This document shows positions 1 through 6,316 of a DNA stretch of 7,981 bases, piece by piece; the first letter of the stretch is position 1; every line of letters starts with the position of its first letter. A model generated the notes under the pieces. That model did no database searches and had not been told where the DNA came from. It was given only the letters and a program-made list of their open reading frames with translations. The stretch is from positions 1 to 7,981 of the forward strand of contig JAKAPB010000066.1 in assembly GCA_021823045.1 (NCBI GenBank). Reading direction: 5' to 3'. This DNA is from Actinomycetes bacterium. GTDB lineage: Bacteria; Actinomycetota; Acidimicrobiia; Acidimicrobiales; Acidimicrobiaceae. A program made the position numbers and the translations under genes.

Positions 1-728
1 TGTTCATCTCGCCGACTTGGCGAACCCTCGACATTGGGAGCGGACACGGACTGTTTGCCCTCGAATTAGCTGGACAGCTTCCGATCAAAATAAAAGGTGT
101 CGACATTGATGAAGGGTATGTTGCATCGGCTAATGAGCTAAAAGCGAGACTGGAACGAGTGGGTTTCTTTCCGCCGGGTGCAGAGGTCACTTTTGAGGTG
201 GGAGACGTCAATGAGTTGAAATTTTTAGACTCTAGCTTTGACTTCGTCATAATGCGAGAGATATTCCAGTACCTTCCAGAGCCGAATAAGGCGGTAGGAG
301 AGCTATTTAGAGTGTGTTCAAAGGGGGCATATCTATTCGCAGAGGATATCGACGACGGCCTGTACATCACCTGGCCTCCACCACATCGGTCGATGCAGAA
401 GCTCTACGACGCTATTGGAGATCTGCAGAGATCTTTCGACGGCGACAGGAACTCTGGACGGAAGATGAGTTCCTACATGCGCAAGGCGGGCTTTTCGATT
501 AATTCTGCCTCTTTGATTTCCGAAGCTCACCATCTTGATTCCAATCAAGTCAACTACGAGCGCGGTTCAATAATTATGCAGCTGAAAGCTGCAAAGTCAC
601 GGCTTGTAGAGGTTGGCGCGATTACCGAGGCCGAGTTCGATTTGGCGCTAGACGACTATCAGCGGGCCGACTTGGGAGAGCAGTTTCGAATGGCGGCTAG
701 GGTTCTGGTCGTCGCCCAGAAGCGATAG
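1..728 (+). CDS. Class I SAM-dependent methyltransferase, 5'-truncated by window edge
   Basis: The frame is open from base 3 to the TAG at 726-728, giving 241 visible residues; the start lies outside the window. Numbering from the codon at base 3, residues 9-18 (LDIGSGHGLF) are the glycine-rich SAM-binding motif I. Residues 32-36 (GVDID) carry the acidic end of strand beta-2 that holds the SAM ribose. GDVNEL at 67-72 is the motif II region, and FDFVIMREIFQYL at 79-91 is the strand beta-4 to helix region. The GTG at 159 is in frame but lies after motif I, so starting there would remove the cofactor site; I reject it as the start. The C-terminal part has a charged helical segment and ends in a beta-strand-like RVLVVAQKR. 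The fold assignment is strong. The methyl acceptor (small molecule, quinone, lipid or other) cannot be read from the sequence, and the upstream neighbour is not visible. Confidence 0.85.
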   Translation, partial: FISPTWRTLDIGSGHGLFALELAGQLPIKIKGVDIDEGYVASANELKARLERVGFFPPGAEVTFEVGDVNELKFLDSSFDFVIMREIFQYLPEPNKAVGELFRVCSKGAYLFAEDIDDGLYITWPPPHRSMQKLYDAIGDLQRSFDGDRNSGRKMSSYMRKAGFSINSASLISEAHHLDSNQVNYERGSIIMQLKAAKSRLVEVGAITEAEFDLALDDYQRADLGEQFRMAARVLVVAQKR

Positions 729-739
729 CCCTTCGAGCC

Positions 740-755
740 CTAGCCGTTTGGCTAG
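740..755. terminator. Short hairpin between convergent methyltransferase and metH
   Basis: CTAGCC at 740-745 and GGCTAG at 750-755 form a perfect 6-bp stem around a GTTT loop. The right arm contains the metH stop codon (TAG on -, 752-754). The hairpin lies 12 bases past the methyltransferase stop and could slow transcription from both sides. Neither strand has a run of T after the stem, so it is not a textbook intrinsic terminator and may need Rho or may not act at all. Confidence 0.35.
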
Positions 756-3700
756 ACGACAAAGTACTTTGCCATTGGGTGGTGGCAGATTATTGCGGTA
801 GTTGTCTGCTCAGGGTGGAGCTGGAAACCTTCGCTAACCGTGACTCCGATCCTATCAGCCCCTAGCAAGTCGGCTACTTTAGAGTTATCTTCCAGATCCG
901 GACAGGCTGGGTATCCCCATGAATAGCGCCCACCACGGTATTTTTGTCTAAATAGTCCGGTCAATGTGGGTCCGTCTTCTTCGACGAATCCGAGCTCGGT
1001 TCTAATCCGTTTATGCCACAGTTCAGCAAGCGCCTCGGTCATCTCAACTCCAAGACCATGTAAGAAAAGGTAGTCCTGGTATTTGTTGGAGCTGAATAGT
1101 TCGGCGGTAATCTCGGAAACCCTGTTCCCCATCGAGACCACGTGGAAGGCGGCGTAGTCTACCTCATTTGAGGATAACGGTCTAAAGAAGTCCGATATCG
1201 ACAAGTAGGGCTCTACCTTCTGCCTAGGAAAGTTAAAACGAGTCAGCTCCTCAGACCGATCTTTGTCTCCATAGATGATTAGCTCATTTCCAAGCGAATT
1301 TACCGGGAAGTATCCGTAGGCGACTTGCGGAATAAGTGCTTGCAAGGCTACGGCCTTTTGCAGCTCAGTCCGAAGAGTCCTTCTGATTCTCGCCTTGAAC
1401 TCCTGGTCCGATTCGCTTTTTTCTGGCCTGAATCCCCATTGGTTCCTGAATAGCGCGGTCTCGTTTAAGAAGCTGGCGATCTCTTCGAGAGCGATACCTT
1501 TTACGATCTCGGTGCCAATAAAGGGCGGAACAAAGATTGGGTTGTCAAAGGGGACCGATGCAGATCTAGAAACCGAGGAGGCAACATCTATCTCTGACAT
1601 CTGCGTCGACCTCTTTGGTGGAAGCTTTCGCTCGGAGAGTTTCCGACCGAATTCGTCGTCGACTATCGAACCGGACTTTATTCCGTTCAGTCGGTCCATC
1701 ACTCGAAGTCCCTCGAAGGCATCCTTGCCGTAGAAGAGCCGACCTTTGTAGACGGCCCGTAGGTCCTTTTCAACGAATGTTCGGGTGAGGGCGGCCCCTC
1801 CAAGGATAACGGGCAAATGAGATAGCCCGAGGAAGTTCAGCTCCTCTATATTCTCCTTCATGACCAGGGTAGACTTGACAAGCAGCCCGCTCATACCGAT
1901 AGCGTCGGCTCCTACCTCCTTCGCCTTTGCTACCATCTCTGACAGTGGGACCTTGATCCCGAGATTGTAGACCACATAGCCATTATTGGTGAGAATGATA
2001 TCGACGAGGTTTTTCCCTATGTCGTGAACGTCACCCTTGACCGTGGCTAACACGATGGTGCCCTTATTGCCCTGGTCGACCTTTTCCATGTAAGGCTCTA
2101 GAAAGGAGACCGCTGCCTTCATGGTCTCGGCTGAAGAAAGCACGAATGGTAGCTGCATTTTTCCGGAACCGAACAGCTCGCCTACTTCGGCCATTGCGTC
2201 TAGCAGGACCCCATTGATAATCTCAAGCGGGCTTATAGGCTCTTGCAGTGCGAGAGCGAGGTCCGACTCGAGGCCTACCCGGTTTCCGTCGACTATTCTC
2301 CGATAAAGGCGCTCTCTGATCGGCAGCGTAGAGAGGTCAATTTTGATCTTAGAACGAGACTCCGCACCTTCAAAAAGTTCTATCAGCCGAGAGAGGGGAT
2401 CGTAACCCTCTCTTCTTCGGTTGTAGATCAGGTCCAGAGCCACCTCTATCTGCTCGTCCGGGATAGATGAGAGCGGGACGATCTTGGAGGGATGCACGAT
2501 CGCCGCGTCGAGACCTGCTCCGACGCATTCCTGCAAAAAGACCGAATTGAGAACCTCCCTCGCTGCTGTGTTGAGCCCGAAGGAGATGTTGGATAAGCCC
2601 ACAACGGTAAAGACGCCGGGGAGATTCTCCTTGATCAGCCTTATACCCTCTATGGTCTCTTTGCCATCGAAGCGCGACTCCTCCATTCCGGTAGAAATTG
2701 GGAGCACTAGCGGGTCAAAGAGGAGGTCCTGGGGTCGAAGTCCGTAGCGCTTTGTAGCAATGTCATAGATTGCCCTTGCCGCATCCAGTTTCCACTGGGC
2801 GGTTCTCGCCTGTCCGGTCTCGTCGATGCAGGTGCACACCACTGCGCTACCGTATTCTTTAGCTAACTTTAGGAATTTGTCCAAACGAGTGTTGGGTGCA
2901 GACCCTTCCTCCAGGTTTACAGAGTTGATGATCGGTCTCCCGCCAAGAAAGCTCAGCCCAGTCTCGATCACTTCCGCCTCGGTAGAGTCCAGCATGATCG
3001 GAATTGTCGACTGGACGGCAAGCTGCGAAGCTAGCAGTTCCATGTCTCTGACACCGTCGGCGCCGGTGTAGTCGACGCATAGATCGATCATGTGCGCGCC
3101 GTCCTTGGTCTGTTCCTTGGCCATGTCGACGCAGGTGTCTAGGTCACCCGCTAGCATCGCCTCCCTGAATCGCTTTGAACCGTTGGCGTTTGTTCTCTCG
3201 CCAATTGCTAAATAGGAAATATCTTGGGAGAGTGCCACCGGCGAATAGAGAGATGCTACCGATGGCTCAAGATCTACCCTTCTTTCTTTCACCTCCAGAT
3301 TGGCACAGCTATCCACGATTGCCTTGATGTGATCTGGGGTTGTACCACAGCAGCCACCTACTATTTGGACGCCAAGGTCGGATACGAAACGACCCTGATA
3401 ATCTGCTAATTCCTGCGGTCCAACGTCATAGTGCATCTTTGAATTCACTATGGATGGCAGGCCGGCGTTTGGCAGACAGGATATTGCGAAAGGACTGTTA
3501 GCGGCGAGGTGGCGCAGGTGTTCTCCCATCTCTTTGGGACCTGTGGCACAGTTGATCCCAATAGCGATCGGTTCGAAGGGCTCAAGGGCCACGAGGGCGG
3601 CTCCGATCTCTGTACCGGGGAGCATTCTTCCGGTAAGTTCGATCGTCACCTGAACCTGCAGTGGTATATCCCGCCCAGCCTTGGCCATTGCTGCTCTTGC

Positions 3701-4222
3701 GCCGGCGATCGCAGCTTTAGCGCTCAAAAGGTCGAATACGGTCTCGATTAGCAGAAGGTCTACGCCCCCATCGATCAGACCTTCGGCCTGCACTTGGTAG
3801 GCATCTTTGAGGTCCTTATATCTGATTTGTCCGAGAGAGGCGAGTTTGGTACCTGGTCCCATCGACCCAGCTACGAATCGCGGCTTGTCGGGTCGACAAT
3901 AGCCCGAAGCCACTTCTTTGGCGATTTGGGCGGCCTTGAAGTTGAGCTCGTAGGCCCTTCCGGCAATTTTGTACTCCGCCAGCACGGTGGAGATGGAACC
4001 GAAGGTGTCGGTCTCTATGACATCCGCTCCGACGGCGAGGAACGATTCGTGAAGGTTCTGGATAACATCCGGGCGGGTTACTGCGAGGATCTCATTGCAC
4101 CCCTCGAGGGCCTCTCCCCCGAAGTCATCGGCGGTCAGATCTAGAGTTTGAAGATTTGACCCCGTGGCACCGTCAAAGATTACTACCTGGCGGCTAGCGA
4201 GGAGTTCATTATAACTTTTCAT
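752..4222 (-). CDS. metH: Cobalamin-dependent methionine synthase (5-methyltetrahydrofolate--homocysteine methyltransferase)
   Basis: MetH transfers the methyl group of 5-methyltetrahydrofolate through cobalamin to homocysteine, making methionine in the cytosol (EC 2.1.1.13). All modules are present. Numbering from the ATG at 4222 (1156 aa), the homocysteine domain is about 10-310, with DGATGSN near the start and zinc ligands Cys225, Cys291 and Cys292 (GINCATG, GGCCGTTP). The pterin domain is about 337-600 (IGERTNANGS, DLCVDYTG, IMLDST). The four-helix cap is about 625-715. The B12 domain is about 722-855, with DVHDIG at 731-736 and axial ligand His733. The SAM-binding reactivation domain is about 895-1156 (GYPACPD near 1103-1109, HHPMAKYF at the end). 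Length is slightly below the 1227 aa of E. coli MetH. A TTG at 4231 would add three residues; I prefer the ATG because it is the stronger start codon, but neither has a clear Shine-Dalgarno. The start is back to back with a cobalamin adenosyltransferase gene. The gap is too short for a cobalamin riboswitch. Confidence 0.97.
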   Translation of the reverse strand: MKSYNELLASRQVVIFDGATGSNLQTLDLTADDFGGEALEGCNEILAVTRPDVIQNLHESFLAVGADVIETDTFGSISTVLAEYKIAGRAYELNFKAAQIAKEVASGYCRPDKPRFVAGSMGPGTKLASLGQIRYKDLKDAYQVQAEGLIDGGVDLLLIETVFDLLSAKAAIAGARAAMAKAGRDIPLQVQVTIELTGRMLPGTEIGAALVALEPFEPIAIGINCATGPKEMGEHLRHLAANSPFAISCLPNAGLPSIVNSKMHYDVGPQELADYQGRFVSDLGVQIVGGCCGTTPDHIKAIVDSCANLEVKERRVDLEPSVASLYSPVALSQDISYLAIGERTNANGSKRFREAMLAGDLDTCVDMAKEQTKDGAHMIDLCVDYTGADGVRDMELLASQLAVQSTIPIMLDSTEAEVIETGLSFLGGRPIINSVNLEEGSAPNTRLDKFLKLAKEYGSAVVCTCIDETGQARTAQWKLDAARAIYDIATKRYGLRPQDLLFDPLVLPISTGMEESRFDGKETIEGIRLIKENLPGVFTVVGLSNISFGLNTAAREVLNSVFLQECVGAGLDAAIVHPSKIVPLSSIPDEQIEVALDLIYNRRREGYDPLSRLIELFEGAESRSKIKIDLSTLPIRERLYRRIVDGNRVGLESDLALALQEPISPLEIINGVLLDAMAEVGELFGSGKMQLPFVLSSAETMKAAVSFLEPYMEKVDQGNKGTIVLATVKGDVHDIGKNLVDIILTNNGYVVYNLGIKVPLSEMVAKAKEVGADAIGMSGLLVKSTLVMKENIEELNFLGLSHLPVILGGAALTRTFVEKDLRAVYKGRLFYGKDAFEGLRVMDRLNGIKSGSIVDDEFGRKLSERKLPPKRSTQMSEIDVASSVSRSASVPFDNPIFVPPFIGTEIVKGIALEEIASFLNETALFRNQWGFRPEKSESDQEFKARIRRTLRTELQKAVALQALIPQVAYGYFPVNSLGNELIIYGDKDRSEELTRFNFPRQKVEPYLSISDFFRPLSSNEVDYAAFHVVSMGNRVSEITAELFSSNKYQDYLFLHGLGVEMTEALAELWHKRIRTELGFVEEDGPTLTGLFRQKYRGGRYSWGYPACPDLEDNSKVADLLGADRIGVTVSEGFQLHPEQTTTAIICHHPMAKYFVV

Positions 4223-4236
4223 CCATAACAAGCCTA

Positions 4237-4815
4237 GTGAAGGTCACCTCGGCCAAGACGGCTAAGTTTTTTCACTTGAGGATCTATACCAAAAAAGGTG
4301 ACGATGGTTCGACCGGTCTTTTATACGGCGGACGCACCCTGAAGAACAGTTATGCAATAGAGCTAAACGGAGCTGTCGACGAAGCGCAGGCAGCGATAGG
4401 CTTAGCCAGGTCAGAGACTCCGGGGGAGATTTCCCAGATCTGCATCGGCATTGAGAAAGATCTCTGGCTTTTAATGGCCGAAGTTGCGACACTTCCTGAA
4501 AATCGACACAAACTTGCTAAATCAGGTTCGATGGTCAGTGCTGAAATGATCTCGGGCCTAGAGAAGCTTATCGATGCTTTCGAAGGTCGCTTTGAAATGC
4601 CCAAGGAGTTTGTCATACCCGGGCAGAATCGCACATCCGCCTTACTGGATGTTGCCAGGACCACCGTACGTAGGGCAGAGCGGTATTCCGTGGATTTTAC
4701 CCAAGCCATTCCGGAGAGTCTCGTTGGCGCCTATCTAAATAGACTTTCTGACCTTCTGTGGATGCTCGCTAGGTTTGCAGAGGGAGATCATCTACTGAGT
4801 AAGAAGGTCAATTGA
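4237..4815 (+). CDS. PduO-type ATP:cob(I)alamin adenosyltransferase
   Basis: The enzyme transfers the 5'-deoxyadenosyl group of ATP to cob(I)alamin, making adenosylcobalamin (EC 2.5.1.17), in the cytosol and usually as a trimer. From the GTG at 4237 (192 aa) the family signatures are in order: RIYTKKGDDGSTGLLYGGR at 15-33 (N-terminal ATP-binding loop), GAVDEAQAAIGLAR at 45-58 (usually VDELN.. in the family, so slightly divergent), IPGQNRTSALLDVART at 127-142, VRRAER at 144-149 and LNRLSDLLWMLAR at 167-179. The RRAER arginines and glutamate and the NRLSD Asn/Arg/Asp are the residues known to line the ATP and corrin site. Two starts are possible: GTG 4237, or TTG 4276, which would begin MRIYTKKGD. 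Neither has a good ribosome site, and GTG 4237 may be leaderless. The gene is divergent from metH, another user of cob(I)alamin. I do not choose between the symbols pduO, cobA/cobO and mmaB. Confidence 0.93.
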   Translation: MKVTSAKTAKFFHLRIYTKKGDDGSTGLLYGGRTLKNSYAIELNGAVDEAQAAIGLARSETPGEISQICIGIEKDLWLLMAEVATLPENRHKLAKSGSMVSAEMISGLEKLIDAFEGRFEMPKEFVIPGQNRTSALLDVARTTVRRAERYSVDFTQAIPESLVGAYLNRLSDLLWMLARFAEGDHLLSKKVN

Positions 4816-4873
4816 AAAGCCCTGTCCCTTTGGTCAGGGTATGCGAGGTCGCCTCGGGTATTATCCACCGCAT
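4808..4873 (-). CDS. Candidate 21-residue ORF behind a consensus Shine-Dalgarno, downstream of marR
   Basis: An ATG at 4873-4871 on - opens 21 codons ending with TGA at 4808-4810. It begins MRWIIPEATS and ends GTGLFN. The GGAGG of a full AAGGAGGTGA site sits 7 bases before the ATG. The ORF starts 4 bases after the marR stop, so it could be translated by coupling as a third cistron. Against it: it resembles nothing I know, it spans two stem-loops that look like a terminator, and its last 8 bases lie antisense to the end of the adenosyltransferase gene. It may be a short peptide, a leader-like element, or a chance ORF. Confidence 0.3.
   Translation of the reverse strand: MRWIIPEATSHTLTKGTGLFN
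4820..4839 (-). terminator. Likely intrinsic terminator of the hydrolase-marR operon
   Basis: CCCTG at 4820-4824 and CAGGG at 4835-4839 form a 5-bp stem that continues, past a T-T mismatch, through CC/GG around a CTTT loop. Read on the - strand the stem is followed at once by CTTTTC, a modest T-tract, as expected for an operon ending at 4878. On the + strand no T-tract follows, so it would be weaker for the adenosyltransferase gene, although it lies only 4 bases past that stop codon. Confidence 0.5.
4844..4856. terminator. Second stem-loop in the convergent gap
   Basis: CGAGG at 4844-4848 and CCTCG at 4852-4856 form a perfect 5-bp stem with a TCG loop. It lies next to the 4820-4839 hairpin, so the short gap between the convergent adenosyltransferase and marR genes holds two hairpins in tandem. 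No T-tract follows on either strand. A supporting role in bidirectional termination is an inference. Confidence 0.35.
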
Positions 4874-4877
4874 TCCC

Positions 4878-4887
4878 TCACCTCCTT
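4878..4887 (-). promoter_or_regulatory. Consensus Shine-Dalgarno overlapping the marR stop
   Basis: On the - strand the last two Arg codons and the stop of marR read AAGGAGGTGA, a full ten-base match to the usual 16S rRNA anti-Shine-Dalgarno complement. The GGAGG core (4881-4885) lies 7 bases before an ATG at 4873. No other gene start in this window has so strong a site, and the only ORF it can serve is the 21-codon one at 4808-4873. Confidence 0.5.
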
Positions 4888-5369
4888 CCAACTAGCGCTT
4901 CGGTATCGCTAACCTGTTGATGGTGTCTGCGCTTTTCGAGGGCTAGACCCGAATGGCTTCCCGACACTACGATACTCAGGGCCTCGATGACCGTTGCGAG
5001 GACATTTTCGGGCAGTGCCGAGTCAATGAGACCATAGACAGCGTCTTCGACCGAGCGGATTTTAGGAACCAGACCATGCGCGGTAGCCGAGAGACTCAAG
5101 TTAACGGCCCGGGAGTCGGTCGAGGAAGCTGCACGTTCCACCAGGCCGGCGACTACCATCCGTTCGACGAGACGGCTCGGATGGCTGCTTTCGCACACCA
5201 GTAGCTCGCCGAGCTCTTTGACCGTTATTGGGCCGCTTTCTTCGAGGATCATGATCGCCTCAGCCCATGCTGGCGTGAGGCCTATCCCCTCTAACGCCGA
5301 TGAAAGAAGCCGATTGCCTTCTCGCTGGGCGGCCAGAACTACATAGCGGAACTCCTCTGCTCGTCTCAC
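4878..5369 (-). CDS. MarR-family winged-helix transcriptional regulator
   Basis: The 163-residue protein is a typical small MarR regulator, which binds palindromic DNA as a dimer and usually releases it on binding a small phenolic or lipophilic ligand. GLTPAWAEAIMILEESGPITV (30-50) is helix 2 leading into the helix-turn-helix. KELGELLVCESSHPSRLVERM (51-71) holds the helix-turn-helix and its recognition helix, and VAGLVERA (73-80) leads to the wing. The wing has the D-x-R signature at Asp85/Arg87, then LSLSATAHGL. The outer helices supply dimerisation. It starts at a GTG that overlaps the upstream hydrolase stop in a GTGA (5366-5369), with GGAG (5375-5378) five bases before it, so the two genes should be co-translated. 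Cys59 sits at the recognition region and could in principle sense oxidants, but one cysteine is weak evidence. The expected target is its own operon, through the AT-rich dyad near 6153-6168. The ligand cannot be read from the sequence. Confidence 0.92.
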   Translation of the reverse strand: MRRAEEFRYVVLAAQREGNRLLSSALEGIGLTPAWAEAIMILEESGPITVKELGELLVCESSHPSRLVERMVVAGLVERAASSTDSRAVNLSLSATAHGLVPKIRSVEDAVYGLIDSALPENVLATVIEALSIVVSGSHSGLALEKRRHHQQVSDTEALVGRR

Positions 5370-6166
5370 AGCTTCTCCGCATCATCCCGAAGGCCCGTGA
5401 TGCCAGCTCGATTGAGGAAGTCGATCACCGAGGCGGCGTACATTCTTGGATGGCTGAACCTGAACATGTGTCCAGTATTGGCAAGAACAACATGTTTGGC
5501 GCCCACTATGTTTTGACGCAACTCTAAAGTAGCGCCCACTCCGACCAAATGGTCATAGGATGGCGACAGGACCAGCGTCGGAACGTCTATGTTTCCCAAA
5601 CGACTTCGGAGGTCGCCGTCCCTCACCGCTTTGATGCGACCTAGGTAGCTCGCCCAACTGGTGGAGTGAACGAATAACTGGTGACTGGCTTGCATCGGCC
5701 AACGGACCTCCGCACCGGCGCAGGTGTCATGTGGCGATCGAAGAAGCAGGGCATGGATCCTCAAGGTCAGTTGGCGATAAAGTGGTCCCGGCATCAGTGG
5801 GGCTAAGTAGGATCCGATCTTCGGTATTAAGCCAATAAGAGGGTCTCTGGCGAAACCGCCTGACAGCACAAGGCCGCATAGTTGGGGCGGTCGACGAACG
5901 GCCAAGGTAAGGGCAACCGCTGCGCCAAAACTGTCTCCCACCAGCACATAGCGCTCGAGATCTCGTACCTGTGCGGCGACGAAGTCTGCATAGTATTCAA
6001 GGTTATCCACCGCTTCCGGTAGGTCGAATGTTCGGACGGGCAGTGTAGAGAATGCTTCTTGCTGCTGGACACTCCAGGCTGCTCCGCTGAAGCAAGGGAC
6101 CAATACCAAGGTTAGATCCCTTGCCGCTGACGAACTCATGTATGACGATTGCATATGATATAGCAT
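5366..6166 (-). CDS. Alpha/beta-fold hydrolase, co-transcribed with marR
   Basis: The 266-residue protein fits a serine hydrolase of the alpha/beta fold, probably an esterase or related C-X hydrolase in the cytosol. Numbered from 6166, the nucleophile elbow is GDSFG at 77-81 (Ser79). The acid is probably Asp205 in SPSYDHLVG, and the base His233 in NTGHMF. Residues about 110-175 form a mostly helical cap. The usual HG oxyanion motif after strand beta-3 is replaced by PCFSG at 24-28, and the common D-x-x-G-x-G-x-S stretch is absent (DLPEAVDNLEYY at 48-59), so it is a divergent member. I see no signal peptide. Start choice is open: ATG 6166, 6154 and 6139 are all in frame and none has a Shine-Dalgarno. 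The first nine residues come from the AT-rich operator-like DNA, so ATG 6139 (MSSSAARDL) is quite possible. The gene shares a GTGA overlap with marR, which suggests the hydrolase acts on, or makes, what that regulator senses. Confidence 0.88.
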   Translation of the reverse strand: MLYHMQSSYMSSSAARDLTLVLVPCFSGAAWSVQQQEAFSTLPVRTFDLPEAVDNLEYYADFVAAQVRDLERYVLVGDSFGAAVALTLAVRRPPQLCGLVLSGGFARDPLIGLIPKIGSYLAPLMPGPLYRQLTLRIHALLLRSPHDTCAGAEVRWPMQASHQLFVHSTSWASYLGRIKAVRDGDLRSRLGNIDVPTLVLSPSYDHLVGVGATLELRQNIVGAKHVVLANTGHMFRFSHPRMYAASVIDFLNRAGITGLRDDAEKL

Positions 6167-6184
6167 ATATGTTTTGTCATGTAT
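6136..6184. repeat. Pair of 8-bp direct repeats TCATGTAT flanking an AT-rich dyad
   Basis: TCATGTAT occurs at 6136-6143 and again at 6177-6184, 41 bp apart (about four helical turns). The copies flank the 16-bp near-palindrome at 6153-6168 almost symmetrically, with 9 and 8 bases between. The whole stretch is much richer in A and T than its surroundings. The left copy includes the in-frame ATG at 6139 of the hydrolase. The layout suggests a regulatory site, but short AT-rich repeats arise easily by chance. Confidence 0.4.
6153..6168. promoter_or_regulatory. Candidate MarR operator (16-bp near-palindrome)
   Basis: ATATGATATAGCATAT is a dyad in which seven of eight base pairs match, the exception being 6158/6163. 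Its size and AT-rich make-up resemble known MarR-family operators, and it lies at the head of an operon that encodes a MarR protein. TATGCT, a TAnnnT -10-like sequence on the - strand (6167-6162), overlaps it and stands 7 bases before the ATG at 6154, which would suit repression by promoter occlusion. No binding data support this; it is an inference from position and symmetry. Confidence 0.4.
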
Positions 6185-6230
6185 TTGTTGCCCTCAAATG
6201 GGTGCCTTGGTATTCTTGGGTGGCAACAAA
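6184..6230. repeat. 9-bp perfect inverted repeat in the hydrolase/pepA divergent region
   Basis: TTTGTTGCC at 6184-6192 and GGCAACAAA at 6222-6230 are exact inverted copies separated by 29 bases. The arms could form a stem in RNA or be half-sites for a DNA-binding protein. The left arm overlaps the -35-like TTGCCC and the right arm covers the expected start point of the candidate pepA promoter, so a bound protein could affect pepA transcription. Confidence 0.5.
6188..6216 (+). promoter_or_regulatory. Possible sigma-70-type promoter for pepA
   Basis: TTGCCC (6188-6193) and TATTCT (6211-6216) are 17 bp apart, each matching four of six consensus bases. TATTCT also fits the TAnnnT form common in actinobacteria. 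It would give a leader of roughly 90 bases before GTG 6317. Promoter prediction by eye is weak. Confidence 0.3.
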
Positions 6231-6304
6231 GCGGATAGGCATGATTCAGTCGGTAGTGGCAGCTAGTGGATAGCGATCTAGATTGTAAGCAAACAAATAG
6301 TTGC

Positions 6305-6309
6305 GGGAG
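6305..6309 (+). promoter_or_regulatory. Ribosome binding site that decides the pepA start
   Basis: GGGAG lies 7 bases before the GTG at 6317. No comparable site precedes the longer candidate start, GTG 6266, so this site favours the shorter protein. Confidence 0.65.
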
Positions 6310-6316
6310 TCCCATA

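Noticed and set aside
159..728. Treating the methyltransferase as a complete gene starting at GTG 159
   Set aside because: The same frame is open upstream to the edge and contains SAM motif I (LDIGSGHG), so the gene is truncated by the window rather than starting at 159.
1395..4144. Several 60-116 residue + strand ORFs opposite metH
   Set aside because: They lie wholly antisense to well-conserved MetH domains, overlap one another in different frames, and show no family features.
4156..4184. TTGACC-17-ATTACT as a promoter for the adenosyltransferase, inside metH
   Set aside because: The -10 matches only three of six bases, and the position would give a long leader; the match is no better than chance.
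4200..4300. A cobalamin or SAM riboswitch upstream of metH or the adenosyltransferase
   Set aside because: The gap between the divergent starts is at most about 53 bases, too short for a cobalamin riboswitch, and I saw no B12-box-like sequence.
6241..6273. A 10-codon upstream ORF in the pepA leader (ATG 6241)
   Set aside because: It has no clear ribosome site, no run of regulatory codons and no attenuator hairpin linked to it.
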